Shown in pieces: positions 43,439-51,107 of a DNA stretch of 64,000 bases (position 1 is its first letter; every line of letters begins with the position of its first letter). Under the pieces are notes generated by a model, which saw nothing but the letters and a program-made list of their open reading frames with translations, searched no databases and was not told where the DNA came from. Both the position numbers and the translations under genes were made by a program. Where the stretch lies: the IMG/VR virus record IMGVR_UViG_3300029922_000031, positions 41,075 to 105,074 of that record. One strand, written 5' to 3'. The DNA comes from a virus.

Positions 43439-43452
43439 GATCAATCTTGACT
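43439..43452. promoter_or_regulatory. Dispersed palindromic operator, site 13
   Basis: GATCAATCTTGACT, continuing TGATT. It lies between the capsid stop and the terminator hairpin, as at the tail tube and cobT junctions. Confidence 0.6.
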
Positions 43453-43463
43453 GATTGCCAAGA

Positions 43464-44366
43464 TTAAACGTTGGTGATGCCCGCGAGACGCGCCAGCGAC
43501 AGCGTGCTCTTGAGAGCCGTGCCGACGTACCACTTCATGCGGTAGCGGACGGCGTCCTTGTTCTGGATGGTGCCGATGTTCTCCACTTGGATGCCGGCGG
43601 ACGGGCCGCCGAAGATCGCATGAAAGCCGTCGGCTTCATTCAGGCGGATCGCGTAGATCGAGGTCGTGGCGCTATTCGTGCCGCACGTCTCGTTGTTCGG
43701 GACGTAGTCGTTCAGCAGCACCGGGGTGCCGTCGAACGAGTGGACCGGACGACCGAAGTTCTCGATCATCATTTCTTCGGCATGGTTGCCGTTGAACGAA
43801 CGAAGGAGAGCGCGAACCGCGCGCCAGGTCGAACGGCGCATGACAAGCGCGTCGGCGCCGAGCTTGACGAGTTCCTTGAGCTCGTCGAGCATCGCCAGCG
43901 TCATGGCGGCGCCGTTGGTGTCGGCCAGAATCACCTGCGAGGGGTCGCAGAGCGACGCCAAGCCGTCAAACGACTTCGCGTTGACGCTCGAGGAGCCCTG
44001 AACCAGAGCCCGACGGAAGGCGCGGCCAAGACCCTTCGCCTTCGAAGCGAGCTGGATCGCAAGCTGCGAGTTGTGATCCGACTGGGTGGCCAGCAGGAAT
44101 TTGTCCATGTCGACGTCGCCGGCCATGATCTTCAGCGTGGTCGTGACTTCGGTGAAGGTCGCGCCGCCTTCGTTCACGGGATCGTAGGGCGACAGGAAGT
44201 CGGCCTCGGTCAGCGTGTTTTCGCGGTTGTAGACATACGCCTTACCGTCGACGTACATGAAGGGGACGAGAGCGAACAGTTCGTCCTTGTCGATGATTTC
44301 CTCAATGACGCCGCGCTCGAGCTGTTCGAGCGAGAGTTTGGCGGCTTCGGCAACAAGCAAAGGCAT
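43464..44366 (-). CDS. Major capsid protein (HK97-fold type)
   Basis: 300 residues after CAGGAGC. The N-terminal helix (LSLEQLERGVIEEIIDKDEL), FMYVDGKAYVYNRENTL and the C-terminal VRYRMKWYVGTALKS, SLARLAGI are typical of HK97-fold coat proteins of the gp5-like or DUF2184-like group. No long cleaved delta domain is present; a separate scaffold gene lies upstream. Its own TTGACA/TATCAT promoter and terminator support very high expression. Confidence 0.85.
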   Translation of the reverse strand: MPLLVAEAAKLSLEQLERGVIEEIIDKDELFALVPFMYVDGKAYVYNRENTLTEADFLSPYDPVNEGGATFTEVTTTLKIMAGDVDMDKFLLATQSDHNSQLAIQLASKAKGLGRAFRRALVQGSSSVNAKSFDGLASLCDPSQVILADTNGAAMTLAMLDELKELVKLGADALVMRRSTWRAVRALLRSFNGNHAEEMMIENFGRPVHSFDGTPVLLNDYVPNNETCGTNSATTSIYAIRLNEADGFHAIFGGPSAGIQVENIGTIQNKDAVRYRMKWYVGTALKSTLSLARLAGITNV

Positions 44367-44419
44367 TTTTAAGCTCCTGTAGCTTCTCGCGGAAGCTGGT
44401 TTCAGTCTCGTTCAAGACA

Positions 44420-44492
44420 AGTCAAAACTGATTGACCATATGATACCGCGAGAAGCTGTTTTGTCAAATACCGAAATCAATCAAATATGACT
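44420..44492 (-). promoter_or_regulatory. Capsid promoter with two operators (sites 14 and 15)
   Basis: On the minus strand -35 TTGACA (44462-44467), a 16-bp spacer and -10 TATCAT (44440-44445). A palindrome, AGTCAAAACTGATT, lies just downstream at 44420-44433, and another, AATCAAATATGACT, upstream at 44479-44492. The layout mirrors the tail tube promoter. It is the best -35 box in the window. Confidence 0.8.
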
Positions 44493-44508
44493 GTTTTCGA
44501 TGTTCGCA

Positions 44509-45399
44509 TTACTTTTTCTTCGCGGCAGCAGCCTGAGCGTTGAGAATCGCTTCGATTCGCGACGCGCCAGTCAGGCCCTTGGCCGCGGCCGCGGCGGCAA
44601 CTGCCAGGTCGGCAGTCGTCGAACGCGCACCAGCCGCCAACTTGGATTTCAGAAGGCTGGCGTGATCCGGGTCGGCCGCGACGATGCGCTTGATTGCCTC
44701 GTCGAACGCCAGCGGCTTGCCGGAGGCGTCGACCAGCTTCGTACGGTCGGCGGAGCCCTTCGGCTTGTCGTAAGCGATAACCGCGCCCTCTTCGATCTCG
44801 AAGTTCGAGCCGTAGACCTGGCGAGCCTTATTCGGCGGCAACACCATCTCCTTGCCGATGAAGTCCGAGCTGGAGAACGCCGAACCGATGGTCAGATCGC
44901 CAATCTGCCCGGTGAGCTTAGCGACGTCGGCCGACTGCGCTTCGATCTGCGTTCTCAGCTTGGTGACTTCCGCAGCGTGCTCGTCCGCCATCATCTTCTT
45001 GACGCGCTCGTAGTCGCCGGTCTTCTCGGCAGCCGCCTTCTCGGCGCTGACCTTGTCGGCAAGCATCTTCTTGATCTCGGCGACATCGATGCCGTCGAAT
45101 TCCTTGAGCTTGGCGGTCAGATCCTCGATCTTGGCCTTGCGACTCATGCTCTCCTTGAGAAGCGCGGCTTCCTTGTCGCTGAGCCCGCTATTGGCGTGCT
45201 TGTCGGCCTCGAGTTTGGCGGCAGCGGCCTTGTCAGCTTCGGCCTTGTCGGCGATAGCTTTGTCGGCAGCGGCCTTATCGGCGGCAGCCTTGGCGGCAGC
45301 CGCAGTGTCAGCGCCACCACCCGTCCCATCTTCGGGCTCCAGACAAACCATGCTGTAGAGCGAGTGATAGGAGTTGGTGTAGTTAATCAAACGAAACAT
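44509..45399 (-). CDS. Capsid scaffold protein
   Basis: 296 residues. Alanine/lysine/aspartate heptad-like repeats (AAADKAAADKAIADKAEADK, residues 35-70) and further coiled-coil to about 165 precede a C-terminal domain with KEMVLPPNKARQVYG and SADRTKLVDASGKPLAFDEA. This plan, located between portal and capsid, is a phage scaffold. AAGGAAAAG precedes the ATG. Confidence 0.82.
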   Translation of the reverse strand: MFRLINYTNSYHSLYSMVCLEPEDGTGGGADTAAAAKAAADKAAADKAIADKAEADKAAAAKLEADKHANSGLSDKEAALLKESMSRKAKIEDLTAKLKEFDGIDVAEIKKMLADKVSAEKAAAEKTGDYERVKKMMADEHAAEVTKLRTQIEAQSADVAKLTGQIGDLTIGSAFSSSDFIGKEMVLPPNKARQVYGSNFEIEEGAVIAYDKPKGSADRTKLVDASGKPLAFDEAIKRIVAADPDHASLLKSKLAAGARSTTADLAVAAAAAAKGLTGASRIEAILNAQAAAAKKK

Positions 45400-45477
45400 A
45401 GTCTTTTCCTTCGGTCGGTCACTTGACCTGATTTCGAGCCGATCACTTGGCCCTTCAGCGACGAATGTCGCTGTTCG

Positions 45478-47271
45478 TTATGCAGTCCGACTCGTCACCT
45501 GTCCTTGGCGCTTACTCGTCTGCGAATTCTTCTTGGCGGGCGGCTTGCCACCGGCCGGGGGTTCAACTTGAGTTTGAGGCTGAATCGCCGGCGTCTCTGA
45601 GTCGGTCAGCTTGGCCGGGAACGTCGCGGTCGGATTGCCGGAGAGGACGCCGTTGATCTGAATCTTGTCGGCTTCCGTGATCGGCCAGGCGTCGAGATCG
45701 GCGAGCATCCGCTTCTTCAGATCCGCCTTGAGAGACGGGAAGAGCTTGTCGATGATCTGCTTCATCTGCTCCTGACGAACCGACGGCGGGGCATCGATCA
45801 GCTTAAGATTCTCGGCGACCGTGAATTCGTCGTAGAGCGAGCGAACGTCGAACGTGTCGGCGTATTTGACCAAGCCGTTCTGACCTTCTTCCTGATCCGG
45901 GTCGAGATAGTCGCCAGGCTTCTCGCCATTCCAGGCCGCTAGAAGCTCGACGATCGCGTTCTCGGCGTTCTGTAGCGCCTCGGATTTTGTCGTCAGCAGA
46001 CTGTTCAGCCGCTCAAAGTCGTAAGCCTTGGCGACGCCGGAGGAATTGTCGATACCGACGGCGTTGTCCTGCTTGGTGCGCTCGCCGCCCATGCCAACCG
46101 AGTGATAGATCTCGTTGATGATCTTGTTCACCACCGTAACGATGACCTCGGCCTGCTTGACGTCCGGGCTGAGATAGAAGGGCGCCGCGCCGTTCTCGCC
46201 GTCGTAAAGAAAGACCCGCTTGGTCCCCATCTCACGAATCTGCTCGTACTTGTCGTCGCCAGGCAGCACGTTCTGAGCCGGCATCGCAAGCTGCGAGAAG
46301 GTTTGATCTTGAATGATCGCGTCGAGATTGGAGAGATAGTTGGCGGTCGCGCGGTCTAGGTAGGCGATGTCGGCGATCAGTGCGGGCGCCGAGTATTTGC
46401 TGTCACCCACGACGTTGCGGAGCGGAATGCATGGGACGCGGCCAATCGTCACGAGCCCCTGATCGACCAATTTGACAACGACCCTGTTGCTCTTGTCGGC
46501 CTGAAGAACATAGGGAAGGACGCCGGGCAGCGTGAGTTGCTGAATGGCGCCCTGAGCCGGCTGAATCATGTTGAAGGAGGTCGATGGCGCCGTCGTGCCA
46601 TCCGGCTTCATGTCGGCGTTGTCGGTAATCTCGAACAGATACCAGGAGTCTTCCGTCCACAAACGATAGCGGAAGCGAACGATGCCGGTCGATCTGATCG
46701 GGTCGGCGTCGTCTCGAACTCGTTCGCGCACCAGCATCCATTGCAGCGTGCCAGCTTCGGAGAAGCCAGCATCGAGCACATCTTGCGGTTTGACGACGTA
46801 AATGTAACAGCCGGAGCCGCTCGCCTGCTCGTCGGCCTTGGTCAGAACGGCCTCGCTCTTGCTGGAATCGACGAATAGCCAGACCAGTCCAAGCGTTGAC
46901 GCCTTGGTCGAAGCCAGGCGCATGAATTGCTCGATATTGAGCCCATCGAGCGTCGCCTTGCGCCAGAACTTCAAAACGTAGTCGGGCGCGTCGCCCCAAT
47001 TGCGAGCGACAGGGCTCTTGAAGATGTATTTCTGAATGAGATCAACCACTTCGCGGGTGTGGTTGAAACGATAGGCGCGCTCGACGCGCTCGTCGTATTC
47101 CTGATCGCCCTCTTTCACATAGCGAAAGATGTTGCCGCGAAACCAGACGCGACCGCCCTCGTAAGTCTCCTCGCAGAAAGTCCAGTGAGAGTGCAGGCGA
47201 TCGTAGTCCGGGTGGCGACGCGCTAGAAAGTCTTGCAGCGTCTTCTGGTCGGCTACATCAATCGTAAGCAT
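45478..47271 (-). CDS. Portal protein
   Basis: 597 residues. An N-terminal VKEGDQEYDERVERAYRFNH and NEIYHSVGMGGERTKQDNAVG near the middle match portal proteins of the kind found with P-loop TerL in such phages; the C-terminal 60 residues are Pro/Gln/Lys-rich. It forms the dodecameric DNA gate and connects terminase to procapsid. The start follows GAGAGAG. Confidence 0.8.
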   Translation of the reverse strand: MLTIDVADQKTLQDFLARRHPDYDRLHSHWTFCEETYEGGRVWFRGNIFRYVKEGDQEYDERVERAYRFNHTREVVDLIQKYIFKSPVARNWGDAPDYVLKFWRKATLDGLNIEQFMRLASTKASTLGLVWLFVDSSKSEAVLTKADEQASGSGCYIYVVKPQDVLDAGFSEAGTLQWMLVRERVRDDADPIRSTGIVRFRYRLWTEDSWYLFEITDNADMKPDGTTAPSTSFNMIQPAQGAIQQLTLPGVLPYVLQADKSNRVVVKLVDQGLVTIGRVPCIPLRNVVGDSKYSAPALIADIAYLDRATANYLSNLDAIIQDQTFSQLAMPAQNVLPGDDKYEQIREMGTKRVFLYDGENGAAPFYLSPDVKQAEVIVTVVNKIINEIYHSVGMGGERTKQDNAVGIDNSSGVAKAYDFERLNSLLTTKSEALQNAENAIVELLAAWNGEKPGDYLDPDQEEGQNGLVKYADTFDVRSLYDEFTVAENLKLIDAPPSVRQEQMKQIIDKLFPSLKADLKKRMLADLDAWPITEADKIQINGVLSGNPTATFPAKLTDSETPAIQPQTQVEPPAGGKPPAKKNSQTSKRQGQVTSRTA

Positions 47272-47300
47272 GAGACTCTCTCAGATTCGTCGCCAAGATA

Positions 47301-47314
47301 AATCAGTTTTGACT
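47301..47314. promoter_or_regulatory. Dispersed palindromic operator, site 16
   Basis: AATCAGTTTTGACT in the 54-base gap between terL and portal. On the minus strand TTGATT and TATCTT lie 17 bp apart with the palindrome in the spacer. Confidence 0.6.
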
Positions 47315-47325
47315 GTAAATCAAGA

Positions 47326-49113
47326 TCAACGGGAAACGCCCGCGATCTCGATCTTGCGAACGGGATACTCGAGATCGATGCAATAGCCGACCGCGTCCGC
47401 GGCGTGTTCGATGTTCATCGTCTTGTCGACCTCACGGGTGCCGGGCTTGTAGATGACCTGCTCGAAAGCCGTGATTGTGTGCTTGCAGCCCTGGTCAACC
47501 CGCATCCGGATCGTGCCGTCGGCCGTCTTGAACATACGGTTGGTGGCGTTGATACGATCGGAGACCTTGGGAGACTTGCGGCGGTATTTCAGCCGAATGA
47601 AGCCGGCATCGCGCATGATGTCGAGATCCGATTCGCCGCGAGCATGACCGCGCTGCTGGCCCGCCGGGTCAGGATAGATCGTGGTCTGCTTGAGGTGACG
47701 GAAGAACTTCTCGCCCAGCTTATCTGAGGCTTCCTGGGTGTTCGAACCGAATAGCACGACCTCATCGACGATCCAAACCTCGCCGTTGAGTTGAGGCTGC
47801 ATGATGATCGAGGTCATCGGGTCGATGTTGAAGTCCTGCCCTATCCAGATCGGTAGCTTCGGGTTGAATAGATAGTTGCCGACGTGGAGCTTGCGGTCGA
47901 AGGCGTGATAGACGCGACCGGACATTGTCTCGAAGGAGTTGAAGTTGTTGGCGCCGCTCGCCAAAACGTAACTGTGGTCATGACTATCCACGAGCATGTT
48001 CATGACCGAAACAGGCTCTGCTCTAAAAGATCGATTAACGACCTCGAGGCTGAGAAGACCGAGTTCTGGCAGCCAACGCTCTTTCAGCCATTCTGAAAAG
48101 TGCGGAAAAGAATGACCCGCGGTTGAACTTCGACCAGCGTCGATATCCCTCAATAGGCGATGCGCCGCGCCGCGCGTCAGCCCAATCGCGGCGCCGATCT
48201 TTTCATAGGGGTAGCCATCGGCACGCATGTCGAGCGCCGTCTCACGTCGAAACTCGGCCTTAACCCGATATGCCTTTAGATATTTCGACCATTGCCAGCC
48301 GAGAAGCTCCTTCGCATCGCAATAGGCGAAGCCAATCTTATCGAAGAAGACGACGATGCCGGCTGTGCCGTCGTTCACCCGCAACCAATACGTCTTGTAG
48401 TCGTCGCCAGTCGCCGAGACCGACATCGTCACCCCAAGATCGAGCGCCATCGTCTGAAGTTGGTCGAAAAACGCCTGACCATCGAAGCCGGCCGCCTTGC
48501 ACATGTTAAGAGCTGGTAGTCGCGGCATTCGAGACTTACCGCTAATGTCGTGCGCCGGCGCTGTCCCTTCCGCGCCGAATAAAGCGGCAAGATAGGCACG
48601 CTTCACCGCAACGTCGCCATTGATGATCCAGTCCGGCACTAGAAAACTCTGTCGAACCTTAGCGCCGATCGGCACGCCAAAGTCGGCGAGATAGCGACAG
48701 TCGCTCTCGCCGAGCTGAATCTGATAGCCGTCTTTCAAATGCGCCGCAGATGTCTTCTTTGAACAAACCGTGACGCCGTCACAAAGACCAAGCGATTGAA
48801 GATCGCTCAAAATCGCCTTTAGATCATCTCGCTCATTGCTGTAGAATGCACCCTGCATTCTAGGGTAGAGCGAAATTGAGCCATCTCGCTTTGTGTATTT
48901 AGAATGAGAAAGCACGATCGTGCCGTCGCCGGTCATATAACCAACAAGCGCAGCAAGCTTCTCGTCGCCGGTGCGCGGCGCGTAGAGTGTAGGCGAAATC
49001 TCGATACGCTCAATCTCATCAAGCGCGATCTTATGAGGCGTCAGCACGGTGAACCTTGAATTTATGATGTGCGCTGGCTGAGATGATCTCGCCAGTCTCC
49101 AGTATAACGTCAC
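47326..49113 (-). CDS. TerL C-extein plus intein C-terminal part (second frame)
   Basis: This frame opens at a GTG with no ribosome-binding site and overlaps the end of the first terL frame. It contains the intein endonuclease with LAGLIDADG motifs LAALVGYMTGDG and AYLAALFGAEG, a helix-turn-helix-like segment (YEKIGAAIGLTRGAAHRLL), and splicing block F (MLVDSHDHSYVLASG) ending in NNFN before Ser. From 47937 down it is the TerL nuclease domain: SFETMSGRVYHAFDRK, IGQDFNIDP, TIYPDPAGQQRGH. It lacks its own N-terminal ATPase and should be read with the frame at 49031-49990. Confidence 0.8.
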   Translation of the reverse strand: MTLYWRLARSSQPAHIINSRFTVLTPHKIALDEIERIEISPTLYAPRTGDEKLAALVGYMTGDGTIVLSHSKYTKRDGSISLYPRMQGAFYSNERDDLKAILSDLQSLGLCDGVTVCSKKTSAAHLKDGYQIQLGESDCRYLADFGVPIGAKVRQSFLVPDWIINGDVAVKRAYLAALFGAEGTAPAHDISGKSRMPRLPALNMCKAAGFDGQAFFDQLQTMALDLGVTMSVSATGDDYKTYWLRVNDGTAGIVVFFDKIGFAYCDAKELLGWQWSKYLKAYRVKAEFRRETALDMRADGYPYEKIGAAIGLTRGAAHRLLRDIDAGRSSTAGHSFPHFSEWLKERWLPELGLLSLEVVNRSFRAEPVSVMNMLVDSHDHSYVLASGANNFNSFETMSGRVYHAFDRKLHVGNYLFNPKLPIWIGQDFNIDPMTSIIMQPQLNGEVWIVDEVVLFGSNTQEASDKLGEKFFRHLKQTTIYPDPAGQQRGHARGESDLDIMRDAGFIRLKYRRKSPKVSDRINATNRMFKTADGTIRMRVDQGCKHTITAFEQVIYKPGTREVDKTMNIEHAADAVGYCIDLEYPVRKIEIAGVSR

Positions 49114-49270
49114 AAATTATTTTGCGCCCCGTTTCACCGATACGCAATACGCTTGTTGGAATTCTTTCGCCGTCGGGTGTAATATGGATTAGTTCGTCAC
49201 CAAAACGAATATCCCGAATAGCCTTAACTTCACCATTCCACATGCGAACTTGCGTCTCAAGCAGATGACA
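47938..49270 (-). mobile_element. LAGLIDADG intein in terL, frame broken by one base
   Basis: The intein runs from Cys (codon 49268-49270, CHLLETQVRMWNGEVKAIRD, block A) to Asn (47938-47940), with Ser as the first C-extein residue. Removing it joins FRQEFEA to SFETMSGRVY, the expected uninterrupted TerL sequence. Its 1333 nt equal 444 codons plus one base. The shift falls between block B (ISASAHHKFKV, about 49050) and TPHKIALDEIERI. Both endonuclease motifs and both splicing ends look intact. It may be a true frameshift, a recoding site, a trans-acting split arrangement or a sequencing error. Confidence 0.85.
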
Positions 49271-49990
49271 CGCCTCGAACTCCTGACGGAACGACTTTTC
49301 ATCCATATCGCCGCGGGCCGCTTCGATTTCTTCGGGCGGGATGAACGGCGAGGTGATCGTCGGGAACTGCCAGCTTCTCCAGGGATTGACCCGCCAGATC
49401 TTCTCCTTGCGATCGAAATAGTTGTCGCCGCGCTGGCCGAGCATGTAGACGTCGTAGAGCCAGTTGAAGCTCTTCGGGGTGCCGATGATGATCGCGTCGC
49501 CGCCGGTCGAGGCCAGCGTCGCGCGCAGCACCAAATACCAGGTGTCGGGCCGCACGTCCTGCGCCTCGTCGATCACGACCAGGTCGAGAGCGGTGCCGCG
49601 GAGCGTATCCGGCTTGTCGGCGCCCTTGCACTCGATGATCGTCCCATTGGCGAGGAAGATCGTCATCAGGGTTTCGTTGATCTTGACGATCAGCCCGCGC
49701 GGGATCGTATCGATCAGCTCGCGCCACATAATGCCGCGCGCCATTCGATAGGTCGGCGCGACGTACCAGATGAGTTTCTTGGGCTTGCGGGCAGCGATCA
49801 GAATCGCATTGCGGGCACAGGCGGTCTTTCCCCATCGGCGGCCGGCGACAATGACGCGGAAGCGCCGACGATCATTTAGAACCGTAGCCTGGCCGGAATG
49901 CACGAATAGACGCTTGGCGTCAGCGCGCAACGCCCCGCGAAACGCGCGCCAAGCGACCTTTTCAGCCTTCATTGCAGCCGACAGAGCCAT
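49031..49990 (-). CDS. terL: Terminase large subunit, ATPase half with intein N-terminal splicing region
   Basis: 319 residues. Walker A AGRRWGKT is at 49-56, and Walker B LVVIDEAQD has Asp141-Glu142. IIIGTPKSFNWLYDVY (near 166-181) is the coupling motif. The terminase part ends at EFEA (residue 240); residues 241-310 are intein blocks A and B, then the frame closes at TAA. The whole terminase without the intein would be about 443 residues, a normal TerL length. It packages DNA into the portal. The ATG overlaps the terS stop (TAATG). Confidence 0.9.
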   Translation of the reverse strand: MALSAAMKAEKVAWRAFRGALRADAKRLFVHSGQATVLNDRRRFRVIVAGRRWGKTACARNAILIAARKPKKLIWYVAPTYRMARGIMWRELIDTIPRGLIVKINETLMTIFLANGTIIECKGADKPDTLRGTALDLVVIDEAQDVRPDTWYLVLRATLASTGGDAIIIGTPKSFNWLYDVYMLGQRGDNYFDRKEKIWRVNPWRSWQFPTITSPFIPPEEIEAARGDMDEKSFRQEFEACHLLETQVRMWNGEVKAIRDIRFGDELIHITPDGERIPTSVLRIGETGRKIICDVILETGEIISASAHHKFKVHRADAS

Positions 49991-50676
49991 TAGCTCTCTT
50001 CCTCGATCACATCGTCGTCGAGGGAAGGAAGTTCCTCATCGTCGTTCTGCTGGCTCTTGCGCGCCGCAATGATCTCGTCGTCGCCCATGTAGCGAATGTC
50101 GATCTGCGGCAGCTCCTTCTCATCGATCTGGTCGTCGATGCCGAGCAGGCGACGCATCGCTTCATCGATCACGACGATGGTGCGCGCGGCGCCATTCGCC
50201 TCTTTTACCGTCGGCCCGACGCCGCCGCTGGCGAGGTCTTCGCGCCAGTGCTTCTGTCGAACACCTTCAATTATCATGGCGCTACGGAGCTGAGCGTAAG
50301 CCGAAAGCTTGTGCTCCTCGATGTATTTGAGCCGGCGATCGGCGAAAGTCTCCTTGATCTCAGCTTCTTTGGAGGCCGCGGCCGCGGCAACTTCGGCCTC
50401 GCGCGCGAGCTTTCGGCAAGCGAAGGTGATCTTCGCCTGGCGCAGGAGTTTCGAGACGTATTGAACGGAGATGCCGAACTTTAGAGCGCAGGCGCTAGGC
50501 TTGGTCAGACCCTCTGCGACCTGGTCACGGATCCACTGACGGTCCGCAGGGGTGGTTTTGCCCATCCCGGCGACAAAGACGCGCTTCTCCTCTTCCGGAG
50601 CCGCAGCGATCTCTTTTTCGAGCTCCGCGTCATCGGAAGCTGATACGCTCTCCGCAAGCCCTTCCTCTTCACTCAT
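49990..50676 (-). CDS. terS: Terminase small subunit-like protein
   Basis: 228 residues from the ATG of MSEEEGLAE, downstream of the operator. A helix-turn-helix-like segment (EGLTKPSACALKFGISVQYVSKLLRQ) near 65-90 is followed by a coiled-coil (about 95-140) and an acidic C-terminus (DDEELPSLDDDVIEEES). Direct coupling to terL supports terS. It should recognise the packaging site; a candidate repeat structure lies just upstream at 50729-50796. Confidence 0.75.
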   Translation of the reverse strand: MSEEEGLAESVSASDDAELEKEIAAAPEEEKRVFVAGMGKTTPADRQWIRDQVAEGLTKPSACALKFGISVQYVSKLLRQAKITFACRKLAREAEVAAAAASKEAEIKETFADRRLKYIEEHKLSAYAQLRSAMIIEGVRQKHWREDLASGGVGPTVKEANGAARTIVVIDEAMRRLLGIDDQIDEKELPQIDIRYMGDDEIIAARKSQQNDDEELPSLDDDVIEEES

Positions 50677-50685
50677 AACAAGTCC

Positions 50686-50710
50686 AATCAAAACTGACTG
50701 ATGATAACAC
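50686..50710 (-). promoter_or_regulatory. Promoter with operator, site 17, before terS
   Basis: On the minus strand GTGTTATCATCAGTC merges into the palindrome AATCAAAACTGACT (50686-50699). TTATCA/TATCAT would be the -10. The site is 10 bp from the terS start. Confidence 0.6.
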
Positions 50711-50728
50711 ATCCCGGAGGATGTCCAT

Positions 50729-50796
50729 GTCCGTCCTCTCAATACTTACTAATAACTGTTAGTGATTAGTAGTTAGTACTTATTGAGAGGCTGGAC
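50729..50796. repeat. 68-bp AT-rich inverted repeat with ACTAAY iterations next to terS
   Basis: Outer arms CCTCTCAATA (50735-50744) and TATTGAGAGG (50781-50790) pair perfectly. GTCC and GGAC extend the stem across a short mismatch. The interior holds tandem 7-bp units on the minus strand (TACTAAC, TACTAAT, CACTAAC) plus the inverse ATTAGTAAG. It could be a terminator without a T-run, a packaging (pac/cos) recognition site or a protein-binding array. Confidence 0.7.
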
Positions 50797-50804
50797 GCGG
50801 ATTG

Positions 50805-51107
50805 TTAGAATTCCGCGTCCGGAATGGGCTTGAAACGCCTATAGGCGGCCGGGGTTGGTTTGATGAAGCACTTCATTCCCGGCTTCTCTGGTCCATGATT
50901 CTTACCGTAGACCAGTTCCACGGCGCCGTGATCACGCAAATAGCGTAGGGAGCAGCTAATTGCGGCCTTAGATACCTTCGGACCATAGGATAGCGCCGCT
51001 TTCAGCTCGTCGAGCGACGGAATCTGCCCCTTACCGAGAAAATTGAAGACGGTGCGAAGGATCTCGGCCTGCTTGTCCGTCGGGTCGAAGTTGTCGAGAC
51101 TGCTCAT
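50805..51107 (-). CDS. Winged-helix DNA-binding protein
   Basis: 100 residues. DKQAEILRTVFNFLGKGQIP, LDELKAALSYGPKVS and AISCSLRYLRDHGAVELVYG follow the helix pattern of LexA-type or MarR-type winged helices. No second domain is present, so it is not LexA itself. It is the last gene of the ABC-GNAT-ParB cassette, overlaps the GNAT gene stop and may regulate the cassette or packaging genes. Confidence 0.65.
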   Translation of the reverse strand: MSSLDNFDPTDKQAEILRTVFNFLGKGQIPSLDELKAALSYGPKVSKAAISCSLRYLRDHGAVELVYGKNHGPEKPGMKCFIKPTPAAYRRFKPIPDAEF

